Part shown: one piece after another, positions 1-10,379 of the stretch
Numbering within the stretch: the stretch's first letter is position 1
How the letters are laid out: every line of letters starts with the position of its first letter
Assembly: GCA_012862575.1 (NCBI GenBank)
Contig: BLSF01000026.1
Coordinates: 324,657 to 388,656, forward strand
Origin: Parietichytrium sp. I65-24A
Lineage: Eukaryota > Sar > Bigyra > Thraustochytrida > Thraustochytriidae
DNA length: 64,000 nt
Reading direction: 5' to 3'
Program-made: the position numbers and the translations under genes
Notes under the pieces: generated by a model
The model's input: the letters and a program-made list of their open reading frames with translations, nothing else
Databases searched by the model: none
What the model was told of the DNA's origin: nothing

Positions 1-990
1 CGCACAGTACATTGCCAACAGGCTGAGACCGGAGCTTATGCCTAGCAACGTGGCGAGAGGGTTTCCCCCAATTGCTTTTCCGATCTCGATAAAGGTGCCC
101 TCTTTCCATGTCGACCAGTGCGGAGTGCCATCTGCTGCAAGGCCAACCGAAAGGGGGGCAATATATGATGCACACACTGCTATCACAGAGAAGAATAAGG
201 CCAGAGGAAACGTTTTTTTGGGGTTTTGAACTTCGCCTGCAAACGTGCTTACAGAATCCCAGCCGCTGTAGCTCCAAAACACAGCGTGCAATAATTCGAT
301 GGCGTTCAGGCTCCATTTCTCGGGTTCCGCATCAAATTCGTAGTCGCCTAATGAGCCATTCACTGCTTCGAGAAGCCGCTCATCTGATGAGCTGGAGTTT
401 GCTCCAGCTGCCCATAAAATTACCATAATAAAATAGGGAAACATCACAATGGCTCCGAGAATGATCAGTGTATTCCCCACAATTTTAACACCCATGAAAT
501 TTAAGGAAGACGCGGCCACGGCGAAAAATGTGACAAGCCAAACTCCCCTGAGAGAACGAGCCTCTCCCACGCCAAGCACCAACTCGGCTGCGAAGGCGGG
601 ATACATCGCGTTGTCTAGAACGCCACTGACCCAACTCCAATAACCATCTTGAAAAGCCCAGAATCGTCCAAAGCAATCGCCGACCCACAAGGTAAAGCTA
701 CCGTCCTCAGGAAACACTGTCGCGAGCTCTGCTGAAACTAGCGACACCGGGAAACAGTACAGCCACGGGAATATAAGCATTGAAAGCATTCCGACTCTGG
801 GCCCGCCGGCAGAAATCACTTCCTCCGACCCGATTGGACCGCCTCCAACGGTGAAGAATACAATCATCACCATACTCAGCACACCGACCGCATTCTTCTT
901 CTTGGCCTTCGTTCCCTTTCCATGCAAGCCGCTCACCTCCAGGTCGCGGGAGACTCCTCGTGGCTTTCTCTGCTCCAACTTGGAAAACAT
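1..990 (-). CDS. APC-superfamily amino-acid/polyamine permease, 3' part cut by window edge
   Basis: The minus strand is open from an ATG at 990 to the window edge (330 codons, C-terminus missing); an in-frame stop at 1089-1087 lies upstream. After about 35 basic hydrophilic residues the product has successive membrane helices. The first carries GGGPIGSEE, then SAGGP, then VSAELATVFPEDG, which matches the 'GGPFGxE...SAELATMFPENGG' signature of plant and protist PUT/LAT-type permeases. Later DNAMYPAF and WSYSGWDSVSTFAGEVQNP correspond to TM3 and TM6 of that family. Family members import amino acids or polyamines with protons across the plasma membrane; the substrate cannot be fixed from sequence. 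No intron is seen in this part. The downstream half, with about five more helices, lies outside the window. Confidence 0.88.
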   Translation of the reverse strand, partial: MFSKLEQRKPRGVSRDLEVSGLHGKGTKAKKKNAVGVLSMVMIVFFTVGGGPIGSEEVISAGGPRVGMLSMLIFPWLYCFPVSLVSAELATVFPEDGSFTLWVGDCFGRFWAFQDGYWSWVSGVLDNAMYPAFAAELVLGVGEARSLRGVWLVTFFAVAASSLNFMGVKIVGNTLIILGAIVMFPYFIMVILWAAGANSSSSDERLLEAVNGSLGDYEFDAEPEKWSLNAIELLHAVFWSYSGWDSVSTFAGEVQNPKKTFPLALFFSVIAVCASYIAPLSVGLAADGTPHWSTWKEGTFIEIGKAIGGNPLATLLGISSGLSLLAMYCA

Positions 991-1237
991 ATCGGCGCCT
1001 GAAGAAACGTGCCGGGCACCAAACTCCGCGTTGATTCCAGCCCTCTGGCCGCGCCAAATCTCCGCCTCACTTGAGCAATATCTAGGCTAGTCGCTCGTCG
1101 ACTGCCATACGCTGTTCACTTCTTTCAGGGCAGATGGCATAGTCCGGTGGACCCACTTGTTTCTTCTACCGCTCTTCTCCTCTCTTCTCCGCAAAACAGT
1201 TGGTCCGAGAAAGGCTTCTCGGGCTTCTCGGGTCACG

Positions 1238-1268
1238 GTCCTCAGGTCCTCAGGTCCTCAGGTCCTCA
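1238..1268. repeat. Octamer tandem repeat (GTCCTCAG)n
   Basis: About four head-to-tail copies of an 8-base unit can be read directly. It lies about 250 bp upstream of the permease start. Confidence 0.8.
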
Positions 1269-1796
1269 CACCACTAACGAAGCCCCAACAGATTGTTAGT
1301 GCGTTTGAACTATTCAAGCGATTAATGATATTCAAGTGACCCCACAGTCCGCGCACGTCACTCAGTACCTTCCTCTGCGAGGACCAAAACATACCAGAAC
1401 CAACGTCGCACCACTCTTCTATCATAAACAGTAGTAGTCGAAGTTATTACGAAAAAAAGATACGGCACGTCTACAGGAATATGCTAGGATAAATCTTGTC
1501 TACTAGTTAAGATCCATATATGAGTTTTACCTGGTGTTAGGAAGGTGGCTAGGCTCAAGGTATGAGTCGACGTAGTGTCCCAAGCTATATTAGAACTTTG
1601 ACTATGTCTTTCCTAAGAGCATAGACGATGTTTTAGACCAGTATAAGCGCTCTAGGCTAGAGCTAGACTTACCTAACCTAAAGCTCTTGGTTAGTAGGTA
1701 GAGTTATTAAGTGTGCCACTAAGCTATAATCGAGGGAAAATGAAGGAGGAAAGGAATGGAAAGGAGGAGAAACTTCGCAATAATCATTTTGCCATT

Positions 1797-1834
1797 GTCA
1801 TGAACATGATCACGAAGACCGTGATGTTCATGAC
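1797..1834. repeat. Inverted repeat / hairpin
   Basis: The arm GTCATGAACATGATCAC (1797-1813) pairs with GTGATGTTCATGAC (1821-1834) across a 7-base loop, with only a 3-base bulge in the first arm. It lies in a spacer, far from any coding region, and its function is unknown. Confidence 0.75.
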
Positions 1835-2721
1835 GGCCAATAGGGTGAAGAGCAAAGTCTAAGTTCCGTGCTATATCAGGGCCTGCACTACTTGCGCTGT
1901 CAGGCCTTGAAAGGAGGAGAGGCCGTCCATCTCAACGTGAACACGTTTGTTTGGAGGCGTTGGAGAATTCTATCTCACACTAAACTACAATAGTGATTGT
2001 AGATCAGCACCTTACCCAGCCTCGGCGAAGTTTTGGCCGATGCGCAAATCTCGGACTATTTCGCTAGCGTGGAACCAGTCTGATGTTGCCCAGCCGCTGT
2101 CGACAACTGTATGCCGAGATGTCAAACCTTTGAGTTTTTAAGCTCGGCACCTTGTGAGTTCAATCCATCGAGACATCGAGTCGTGAGTTTTGATCCGCTG
2201 CGTCATCTCAAGCCCTGAGTGTGTACGGTTGCAAGACCCTATAACAGGGTAGAAGTCCGACATCTCTTTGCCCTGCCACTGCCGTGCACTACGCCTTTGC
2301 CAGTGCAATGCTAGCGGTGATCACCGGATCTGCGCCATTTGGGAAGTTTGGAGAGCGGATCTGCGTTTCACTTTTCGACCAAGGCGCTGCATTGGCTACG
2401 CCACGCAGTACAATGCCGTCGCAATCGAGCTCGCCGGTGCGAAAGTGCGAGTCAGCGCAACTCAAAGAAAGGTTAGGAGCAGCAATTGCAACTACCCAAA
2501 GCGAAGTTCAGGGCTCGGCTCGGCCATTTCAACATTTTGAAACAACTCTATTTGTAGCTGTTCGTAGTAGAGGCGAGCTGGAGCATCGAAGAGTTATACC
2601 TGTAAATCGATGGCGCCGGTGATCACATCTACTGTCGGATTGTCAAGTGCCAGAGCTAAACAGAACTCAAACGCCGAAGAGAAGGCAAGGGCAAGGGCAA
2701 GGACAAGGAGGCGGTGGAAAG

Positions 2722-3254
2722 ATGACTGTAGAAGATGGCGAGGCGGGGTTCGCCTCGATGCGATTGTATACGCTGTCGCGAGACAATGTCGGATACACAA
2801 CCTCGCTCGTCGCTTTCTACATTTGGCAGCTTCGTTCTAAAGATGGTTCAAAATGGGAAGACTACTTAGATGGCCGGCTCGGGGTTCCAGGCATATTCAT
2901 GGCATTTTATTGGTTGTAAGTTCCGTGCAATTGCGATTGGTGCACGCTGCGAGGAAACTCACTTGATAATCTGTCCTGTGCAGGCTTTCATTTTTATTGT
3001 TCTCGTGTGCTCGGCACAGGGTGAAGAACAGCAGCTTCAAGCTTCATTTAACCTTATGTATTCTCTCTGTCATCGGATTGATCTCATCCTTGAAGGCACT
3101 GATTGCCCACGTTGAAGCCAAAGTGGAGGGCCTTCGAATCTTGCCAGCCCTTGTGTTTCTTCAGCTGTCAGCAATGTATCCAATGATCCTGTATTTTGCA
3201 TGGCGTAAAACAGTCGAGGTTCATCGCAGTGCTAAACATGAGGGCGAGGCGTAA
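2722..3254 (+). CDS. Small multi-pass membrane protein (two exons)
   Basis: Exons 2722-2915 and 2984-3254 join to 154 residues. The donor is GTAAGT and the acceptor follows a pyrimidine-rich tract ending CTGTGCAG. The phase-2 intron splits a Leu codon. The joined protein has about four hydrophobic segments: near residue 30, residues 53-72 (spanning the splice), about 83-103 and about 115-135, followed by a short charged tail. No catalytic motif is visible and I do not recognise the family. Its layout, exon lengths and intron phase resemble the gene at 6168-6763, including a C-terminal helix ending in an aromatic 'YFAW/YYAW' plus basic residues, so the two may be distant paralogues. An AATAAA-like signal sits about 35 bp after the stop. 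Confidence 0.72.
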
Positions 3255-3918
3255 ACACGCTCTTCTTCAATATTGCATATGTCACGTGAATAAAGGGATG
3301 TGTCAGTGTTTTCTCAGCGCCCACAATCGCAAAAGTAAGATGAAGTGTTAAATCATTTTAAAAAAGAAATTTTGCGCTGAGACTGTGGCGCTCGTAAAAT
3401 TAGAATTTAGATGTCGGCTGTGTTTCTTATCGTACAATCTCTTTCCAGGCCAGAATCAAGATCCTCCAGAACTCGGTCAACACTAGTCTGTGGTGTGTTG
3501 CGAAACGTCCAGGAGACGGTGGGACATGACCTCAAATTTCCGCCTGGCACGAAACACCCGTGATCACGTGTTGCCCTCGATACTTTTCGCGCTCCAAATT
3601 TTAAATGGAGTCAAAAATTGTTACCGTCTTAATGACGCGAAAGAGTATCCACACGAGTTGCTCCTGACAGTGCCCGAATAACTTTGTTTGTCCAGTTCGC
3701 ACGACGGATAGTCATCTTTCCTGTGTTACTGGCATCAGCTAATGCGGAGGGTGGGACTTGCAAATCGTAATCACAGGGGTCTCGGCATCACCTCTTCTGA
3801 CGTAGTGCAACTCTCAAAAAAAGTTCACTGCGAAGGTTGTTTACCTTTTAAAAGCTCACTAATAAACCAATCATCTCTGGGCAGGGATATGACGAATAAA
3901 CTGGCAAAAGGTTTGTGC
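3255..3918. other. Convergent spacer without recognisable gene
   Basis: Lies between a plus-strand and a minus-strand gene that point towards each other. Only short unsupported open frames are present. Confidence 0.55.
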
Positions 3919-4973
3919 CTAAGCTTTCGCAGTGAAACGGGAGGCGAAATAAGCAGCACGTTTTTCACGATCAGACATATTGGTGCCTCCTCCTGATATG
4001 GAGTTGCCTTTTGATGCGCCAAGCTGCTTCTCCACACCAGGGGCGCGGAGCGGAGCGGATTCTGGCAGCGGTTTTTTCGCGCTTTTCTCAATTGCGTTAC
4101 TTTTAGCAGCAGGCTTGTCATGCTTGATGAAAGAACGGCCGCCGCAAGACCCAAGGGATGCAATTCCAGTTTTCCTCTCCTTGTTGACGCTCTTTGTATT
4201 TGAGCAACCGCCCATCCCATTTATCACCCCTTTTTGGCGGGTGTAGGAAGACTCGTGAACCTGGTTCCCGCCTGAGTTTATAGACCGACTTCTACCCTGG
4301 ACCACTTGCTTGATATTGCTTCCTGGCTTGCTGACAGTGTCCAGCTTGTGGATCCTTCCTCCCACGTTGTTCACTGTTGGTGTGTGATTTGCTTGAGGTT
4401 TTCTCGAGACACTTCGACATGGCAGTGTACAAGTTAGCTGGCGTGGTACTTGGCCAAAAAGAGGTTTCGCGTCACTCACCTTCTTGCGCCTCCACCTTTA
4501 TTGTGTGCACCACCAAGCTCACGCTTCAGCGCACCAAGATTGGAGTACATTCCTGCTCCGTCCGTAGAGATCGGAAGATACAAATATGGACGTTAGATGA
4601 TGTTGTGAGAACAAAAGCTCAAGGGCTGCGCCACGCATGACTTACCATTTGCGTTTCCGAGTCCTGCTTCTGCAGCTGCGTGCAAATACTCCTTTGGAAT
4701 AAACATGGACCCTTCGCGGACCATGTCCTTGCCTCCTGTCATCTTCACAGCGGTCATTTTCCCAGTCACGGGATTCACCTTCATGATCGAGCGCCCTGCT
4801 GTCTCGCTGGCGTCCGCTTTCTCAAACACCTGCGCCGACTCGCTCATCACCTTCACTTTCGTGCGGTCAGCCCGCTTGCTCAGTCTCTCCACGAGCTCCT
4901 TGGAAGGTCCCTTGGAGCTGCTCTTCTTCGAGCCAAAGTCCACATTGAGCGAGGTGCCCCCTTTTGCAGCCAT
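3919..4973 (-). CDS. Basic, largely disordered protein (three exons), unknown function
   Basis: Reading on the minus strand, exons 4973-4646, 4552-4480 and 4402-3919 join in frame (phases 1 and 2) to 294 residues. All donors are GTAAGT or GTGAGT. An alternative third-exon acceptor nine bases upstream (start 4411) also keeps the frame. The first about 110 residues look folded: a Lys/Ser-rich start, then a stretch with KVNPVTGKMTAV and SMFIPKEYLHAAAEAG. The rest is rich in Ser, Lys, Gly and Asn and is probably disordered, ending in MSDREKRAAYFASRF, a short amphipathic helix. The composition suggests nucleic-acid or ribosome contact, but no domain is recognised. The short middle exon (73 bp) is supported by frame and splice signals only. 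Confidence 0.65.
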
Positions 4974-6167
4974 TCTCCTCTAAACGTGATCCGCACAAAG
5001 CGGTGAACGCAACGCTCCCCTACTAACTCGCTCACTCACGCACACACACTTGCTTGCTTGCCGCAACCTGTTGCGCAGCTCTGCCTATAACCCTGCCCTT
5101 GACTCTCACGAACACACGCACACTCACTCACGCCCTCTCTCTCTCTCTGTCTGTCTCTCTGTCTACGTCTATGTCTATGTCTATGTCTGTCTTTCTCCTT
5201 TGCACTCTTCGCGGTCCCAGCCTCGCGTTCTGCGCACCACTTTGCACACAATCTGCGGTGATGTTTGTAGGTTGGAAAACATTCTCAAACTCTCACTAGC
5301 GCAAACAGCGAATGCGCACCATTGCGCACCACTACTACCACTACACCTGTAAAAGTGTCCGTTGGAATACTACTGGGAATTTAGTAAAGTGCTACCGCGA
5401 GAACAAATGCACCATGCAGTTTTCTTTGACGTTGCTTCTTTCAGAACAGTAAATTCGACTGCGATTTTGTTGTCTATGTTCTTGAAACAAATGAAATCAA
5501 TGGATAAAATGACTGCGTTGAAGCGCTTCTTCGGACAGTATCGTCCAGTGAAGTAAGTTGTCGGGAGACTTGGCGCCGCGATAGCCTGTAAATGTTTTCG
5601 ATGGATTTGGAGTTGATGCAGCTGGGCTTTCTTCTGAACCTTCCTTTCGCCGGGAAAATACCAAGGATTGAATTCCACCTTCCATTCGGATCGTCAACGA
5701 ACTTGGGATACGTGCAAGCGGACAATCGTCCATGGCCTGCAGCGCAGCAAGGCCTCGTAGCTCCACTTGCCAGGTCCACGGGTGACTCACCAAGTTACTC
5801 AGGCACCGTCAACGGTACTCATCCTCGAGAGACATAGTCACCGTCAAAATTAGGTCCGTTGGCTTGATGTACGTGAACGGATCAGTTTGAACTCTTCACT
5901 CGAAAGGCTCGTGCGACTCCAGAGCTAGTAGTTTCAAGTTTACAAGTCCAATGAACGGATTGTTGGGAGAATGCCACTGGCTCTATTGATAGGACAGAGG
6001 CAGTCATTGTTGGTATTCACACGGCACCAAAAATAATAAGAGACAAGTCGAGTTTGAAGTAAACAAAAAGGGCGCTTACAGTTCCTCATCGTTTGAGGTA
6101 TCAGACTGGTCGTGGAACGGCGCGCACGGAAGAAGGAGAGCTTGCGAAGCAAAGGGAAACGGGAAAG
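4974..6167. other. Promoter-side spacer with CT/GT microsatellite
   Basis: A pyrimidine tract at about 5133-5195 (CT then CTATGT/CTGT units) lies 160-220 bp upstream of the minus-strand gene ending at 3919. A 65-codon plus-strand frame at 5362-5556 ends at a good GTAAGT donor, but no productive partner exon is found. Confidence 0.5.
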
Positions 6168-6763
6168 ATGTTTGTTCTGCAGCTGTCGGATCCGTACGAA
6201 AATGCCCTGGGAAGGAAGCTCACGACCATCTCGGTCGTGGTTGGTGTCATGACGGTGATAAGCTCTTCCGTTCAGATCATCCGAAGCATCACGAGCGGCG
6301 CCGATGTCATGATTAGTTTAGGATACGGGGCGGCGGGACTGTTGTAAGTTTTTCGTGAGCAACTTTTTAAACTCTGCCAACCATGAGAATGGGCTGACAA
6401 GACTTGATTCGCAGAATCGCTCTTTTAATCCCTGTTTGCGGGTTCTGTGGCGCAAAGAACCGCAATCCAAATTTGGTTTGCACAGCCTGTTTTTTCGCGG
6501 GATTTTGCTCCACGTGCATGGGAATCGCCGTTGTTATGCTGTTGCTCGCCGGCACTTTCGCTGTGGCTTTGGGAGAAGGGCTCGAGACCTGGCAGGTCTG
6601 GCTTCTTGCTTGCTGGAACTTGACCCAATGCATTATTTACGCAATTTCTTCTTATTACGCATGGAATTTGAAGAGATACCTTGATAGCAACTTGATCATG
6701 GTGGTCAACCATGCGCCGCCTGTGCAAGAGCACTATCCCCAGGCAGTTAAAATCGAGAGTTAG
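6168..6763 (+). CDS. Small four-helix membrane protein (two exons)
   Basis: Exons 6168-6343 and 6415-6763 join to 174 residues. The intron (GTAAGT...TTCGCAG, 71 bp) is phase 2 and splits a Leu codon. Hydrophobic helices lie near residues 18-40, 47-68 (spanning the splice), about 84-112 and about 125-147. A Cys-rich stretch (VCGFCGAKN, then LVCTACFFAGFCSTC) sits after the second helix, and a hydrophilic tail follows the last one. The arrangement is MARVEL/tetraspanin-like, but no signature is matched. Compare the gene at 2722-3254, which shares intron phase, helix layout and the 'YYAW-basic' end of the last helix. Subcellular site and role are unknown. Confidence 0.75.
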
Positions 6764-8149
6764 CTTGTTGGTTGTGCCCCTGCTTCCACACGAATTCCTC
6801 TCGAGTTGATCTTTATAAATGTCTTTCTCCGAGTCTGTCTCCCTTTTAACCGAAGTTTAAGAATCGCTCCAACTTTTGTTGCTGACTCCTCGACTCAAGA
6901 GGCCTTTTGACTCGCTGGTCAGGGCATGAGCTAAATTCCGTCATCGAAAGAAAAGCCAGGTATTATGAAGTATGTCTCACCCATCTTGGCGGTTGTGCCG
7001 ATTCGTTTGGCTGCTGAGCTGCTGCGATTCCTTCCTTCCAGACGCGTAAAAGACGCGATCCGGCCCCATGTCGACAGGATCCTCATTTCATTGTCTGGCA
7101 AGCATTGCAAAGTTGGCTCGAGGTTCCTGGTATTCGAGATTCAAGTGCAGAGAGTGGCCGGCGACGCTGTTTCTTTCTCTGAAAGCTTAGCCAAAAGTAC
7201 GGTATCTGTTTCATCAGCCCTCCAGCGACCAGTGACCAAAGACCAAAGACCAAAGACCAAAGATCAAAGATCAAAGACCAAAGACCAAAGACCAACGAAC
7301 GAACTCTTTCCAGACGTATCTTTCTCCATCGTCAGTAGAGATCAGTAGTGAGTGCTGCTAGTAGCTAGCTACTAGTGGACACTGACCACCAGTGACCATC
7401 AGTGACCAGCACTGACTTCAACATACCTTGACACTTATCAACATGAGCCGTCTATAAGTGGAGAGAGACGGAGTTAGTCTGCTAACCGAATTCACTAACC
7501 CCTGAAAGCCAGAGCTACCTCTATCGGAGTAGAGTAGAAATAGTGTGCGTGGTGCACACCTTTGAAAGCGAGTGAGTGAAATAGTAAACGCCAGGAGAAA
7601 GTAACGCACAGACAAACATTCACAGATTCATAGATTCACAGATTCCGGATTTGAAATTGGAGGGGCGGGCGTGATTGACATTGACGGAGGGTTTGGTGAT
7701 CATTCGCTCGTCCCAAAGCTAGTAAAAGCTATAACAGCGGTCCGCCTGGCAAGAGGGGGTAGAGGGGGAATGATTGAGATGAGAGAAGTCTGCTCGTTCA
7801 CTGACAGTACTCAGTAGGGGCGATGAGGTGGGGTACGGAATGGCTACAAACTGGCTCAACCCGCTCTTCTTCGCTGTACATTCATGAGTGTTGGTGCTGG
7901 ACTCACTACTCACTGTCAGTACTCACAGTCAGTACCGTCCCCAATACCGGCGCTTTAGAGAATGCGAGTGGTCCGGAGCGAGGGCATGTCAGTTTGTACT
8001 TCTCATTTCACCATACCGAAAGCCGAAAACGCAAAGGCGTAAAAGCACTCCCCCACCTGAGCGCCGACGAAGGCAGCGGAATCTGACAAGCAGACCGTGC
8101 GCGGAGTCGGAGTCGGGGAGGCAGAGTCGGAGTTGGAGAAGAAGACAGT
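6764..8149. other. Spacer with tandem repeats before the first M6 gene
   Basis: Contains the GACCAAA tandem array (7234-7294), AGTGACCA-type repeats around 7380-7413, GTACT-containing motifs at 7804-7818 and 7914-7935, and GAGTCGG repeats just upstream of the next ATG. A 127-codon frame at 6965-7348 runs through the GACCAAA array and lacks protein-like character at its end. Confidence 0.55.
7234..7294. repeat. Heptamer tandem repeat (GACCAAA)n
   Basis: About nine head-to-tail copies of GACCAAA, with GATCAAA variants, are read directly. Confidence 0.85.
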
Positions 8150-10379
8150 ATGAGGACAGGGAGTCTGCTGACTCTTGCAATCGCATGTGGCGCGCTGCAG
8201 AGCGAGGCCATGCCTGCGTGGGATGGATGTATACTAGCGGATGTTGAGGATGGACAAGTCTGTGTCAAGGCTCAAGGAAATGCTTTCTACAACTGGATTG
8301 AGACCGAAGACGGCTACACGTTGTGCCAAGTGGACGAGAACGGGACAGTAGGCTTGCGATACGCCAGTGGGCCAGCGCCTGACGCTGGTTTGCTCTGCTC
8401 AGAAGAAAAAGTGACAGCGAGTGCCGGTACCTCCGGCAAGTCGAGGCCTGCTTTTCCCAAAGGCATTCGACCTACGCCAGCATTTTCGGAACAAGTAATT
8501 CATGGTAAAGACAACGAGTCGTTTTTTGCCAGGAGATCCCGCGATTTGAGGTCTGGAAGAATACTTCGGAACGAACCAAAAAAGCTGAAGAGCTTGGTAA
8601 TCCTTGTCAGGTGGAGTGACGACGCAAACAACACTCAGCTTCCTGACAAGAGCGTGTACGAGACGATCTTTACAAGCGATGGTGGAGACGCCAACTATGC
8701 TCCCACTGGCTCCGTGGCGGACGTTTTTAACTACAATATGTACGGAAGAGTTGAAATTGAGACCACAATAGTTGGATGGATCGATTCTCAATACACACTT
8801 CGCCAAGCGGCTGGCGAGAGTTCGTCGTCCGATCCTTTTTGTGGCGGCACTTGCACGAATGGAAATCCCAAGTTGCGCGATGCAATTTATGAAGCGCTTA
8901 GTAGCATTGACGGAACTCTGGTCAATATTGGGGACTATGACCTGGATGGTGATGGCAGTATCGACTTGTTCACGGTCATTCACTCCGGGCATGGTGCAGA
9001 GACCCTTGCAGGCACGGGAGACGCGCTATATTGGATTTGGTCACACAATTGGAGTCTCGAGACGACCTACACCTCCAAAACTGGGAATGTCAAAGTTCTC
9101 AATTACAATGTCAACCCGGGTCTTTGGGGAACAAGTGGGTATGACCCTACGCGCATCGCTGTGGTTGCGCACGAGTCCAGTAAGTCACCAAGATCCCTCG
9201 ATGTTTGGCTTCCGAGTCGGATATGGAAGCAACTAACCAAGGCATAACTTTTCTGGTTGACCTTCAATCTGAAACGGAAATCCAGTGCACTTTCTTGGCT
9301 TACCTGATTTGTACGATACTGATTTGAGCTCCTCTGGCATCTCAATCTTTGGGCTCATGTCAAGATCTTGGGGTAAAGATCTCTCACAGCGTTACCCACA
9401 ATCTCTTTCAGCTTGGGCGAAATACTCCCTGGGCCTGGTCGACGTACAAGAAATCAGTGCGACAGGCACATATGAGCTTCCCATGGTGCAGTCGGCTCCA
9501 AATGGCACCGTTTACATGCTAAAAATGAAAGACGGAGTGACCGAATATGACGATTACATTCTTATAGAAAACCGCGGAAATGTTAGCTTCGATAGCAAAT
9601 TGACAGGCGGCATTCTTATCTGGCATATTGACGAAAAAATGGACACCAACCGAAACGAAGGGTACCCAGGGAGCTCACAATGGCCTTCCGCACACTACAT
9701 GGTGAGGCTAATCCAGGCAGATAATTTATTCGAGCTGGAAAAGGGAGGCTCCGGAAACAAAGGCGATTGGTGGTTCGAGGGCAACAGCCCCGAGATACTC
9801 GATGATGAGTCCGAGCCAAGCCTTGCAGGTTACTCCTTCATAGGCACGAACAGATGTACTGGTCACCGTTTACAAAATTTCAGCGCAGCCGGCGAAGTTA
9901 TGACTTTCCAATATGTTCGCATGAAACAGGACTGCAGTGGAGTGGAAACGCTTGAACCAACTATGGCCCCGACGCTGGCGCCAACACCAACTATGACCCC
10001 GACGCTAGCGCCAACACCAACTATGACCCCGACGCTGGCGCCAACACCTGTCTCCGGAACCACTCCTGATGGAGACGGAGCTGGAAATGCAGATGGAGCC
10101 GATGGCTCCCTCAGCTCTCTTCTCGCAATCTTAGGAGTTGCTGGCGGTGTTGCGGCAGTGGCTATCGGTTCCGTTTTTCTCGTTCGACGCGTGCGGGCCA
10201 GACGAGCAAAAGAGGAGATTCCCGTCGCTCAAATCGTTACAAGCGAGTGGAAAGACAATAGCGCGGATAGCTATTTCGGAGCGGGAGGTGGCAACAACGA
10301 GTCCGGCAACTGGCACAATCCATCCCCAATTTATGGCGGCAGTGGGGCGTCCAACAGCATTGGCGGCGACAGTGCTTGA
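8150..10379 (+). CDS. Cell-surface M6-type zinc metalloprotease, copy 1
   Basis: Exons 8150-9179 and 9286-10379 join (phase 1) to 707 residues. An N-terminal signal peptide precedes a propeptide-like domain with DVEDGQVCVKAQGNAFYNW and TEDGYTL, as in M6 (immune inhibitor A-like) peptidases. The catalytic core follows. The splice rebuilds HESMHFLGLPDLYD, the HExxHxxGxxD zinc motif with catalytic Glu, and a Met-turn candidate FGLMSRSWG lies downstream. DYDLDGDGSIDLF looks like a calcium-binding loop. Near residue 600 there are three 10-residue PTMxPTLAPT repeats (30-bp DNA units, 9957-10046), an extended glycosylatable stalk. A transmembrane helix with a basic stop-transfer RRVRARRAKEE and a short cytoplasmic tail follow. 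A surface protease acting outside the cell is likely. Copy 2 lies directly downstream. Confidence 0.9.
9957..10046 (+). repeat. Coding 30-bp tandem repeat (Pro/Thr stalk)
   Basis: Three consecutive 30-base units encode PTMAPTLAPT/PTMTPTLAPT. Near-identity between units suggests recent expansion by slippage or unequal crossover. The equivalent stalk of copy 2 is Pro/Thr-rich but not a perfect repeat. Confidence 0.9.

Larger units (their letters stand above)
991..2721. other. Spacer without recognisable gene
   Basis: Contains four tandem copies of a GTCCTCAG unit at about 1238-1268, a near-perfect hairpin at 1797-1834, and a purine-rich AGGGCA tract at about 2684-2708 just before the next start codon. 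Open frames here are short and do not look like protein. Confidence 0.6.

Noticed and set aside
5362-5556. Plus-strand frame of 65 codons followed by a GTAAGT donor and a GATGCAG acceptor
   Set aside because: Joining the sites gives a stop within five codons and no known domain; the evidence is too weak to call a gene.
6965-7348. Plus-strand frame of 127 codons
   Set aside because: Its second half is the translation of the GACCAAA tandem array, and no homologous motif is seen in the first half.
8399-8992. Minus-strand frame of 197 codons inside the first M6 gene, and a similar one at 12642-13187
   Set aside because: Both are antisense to conserved metalloprotease sequence; their similarity to each other merely reflects the duplicated sense genes.
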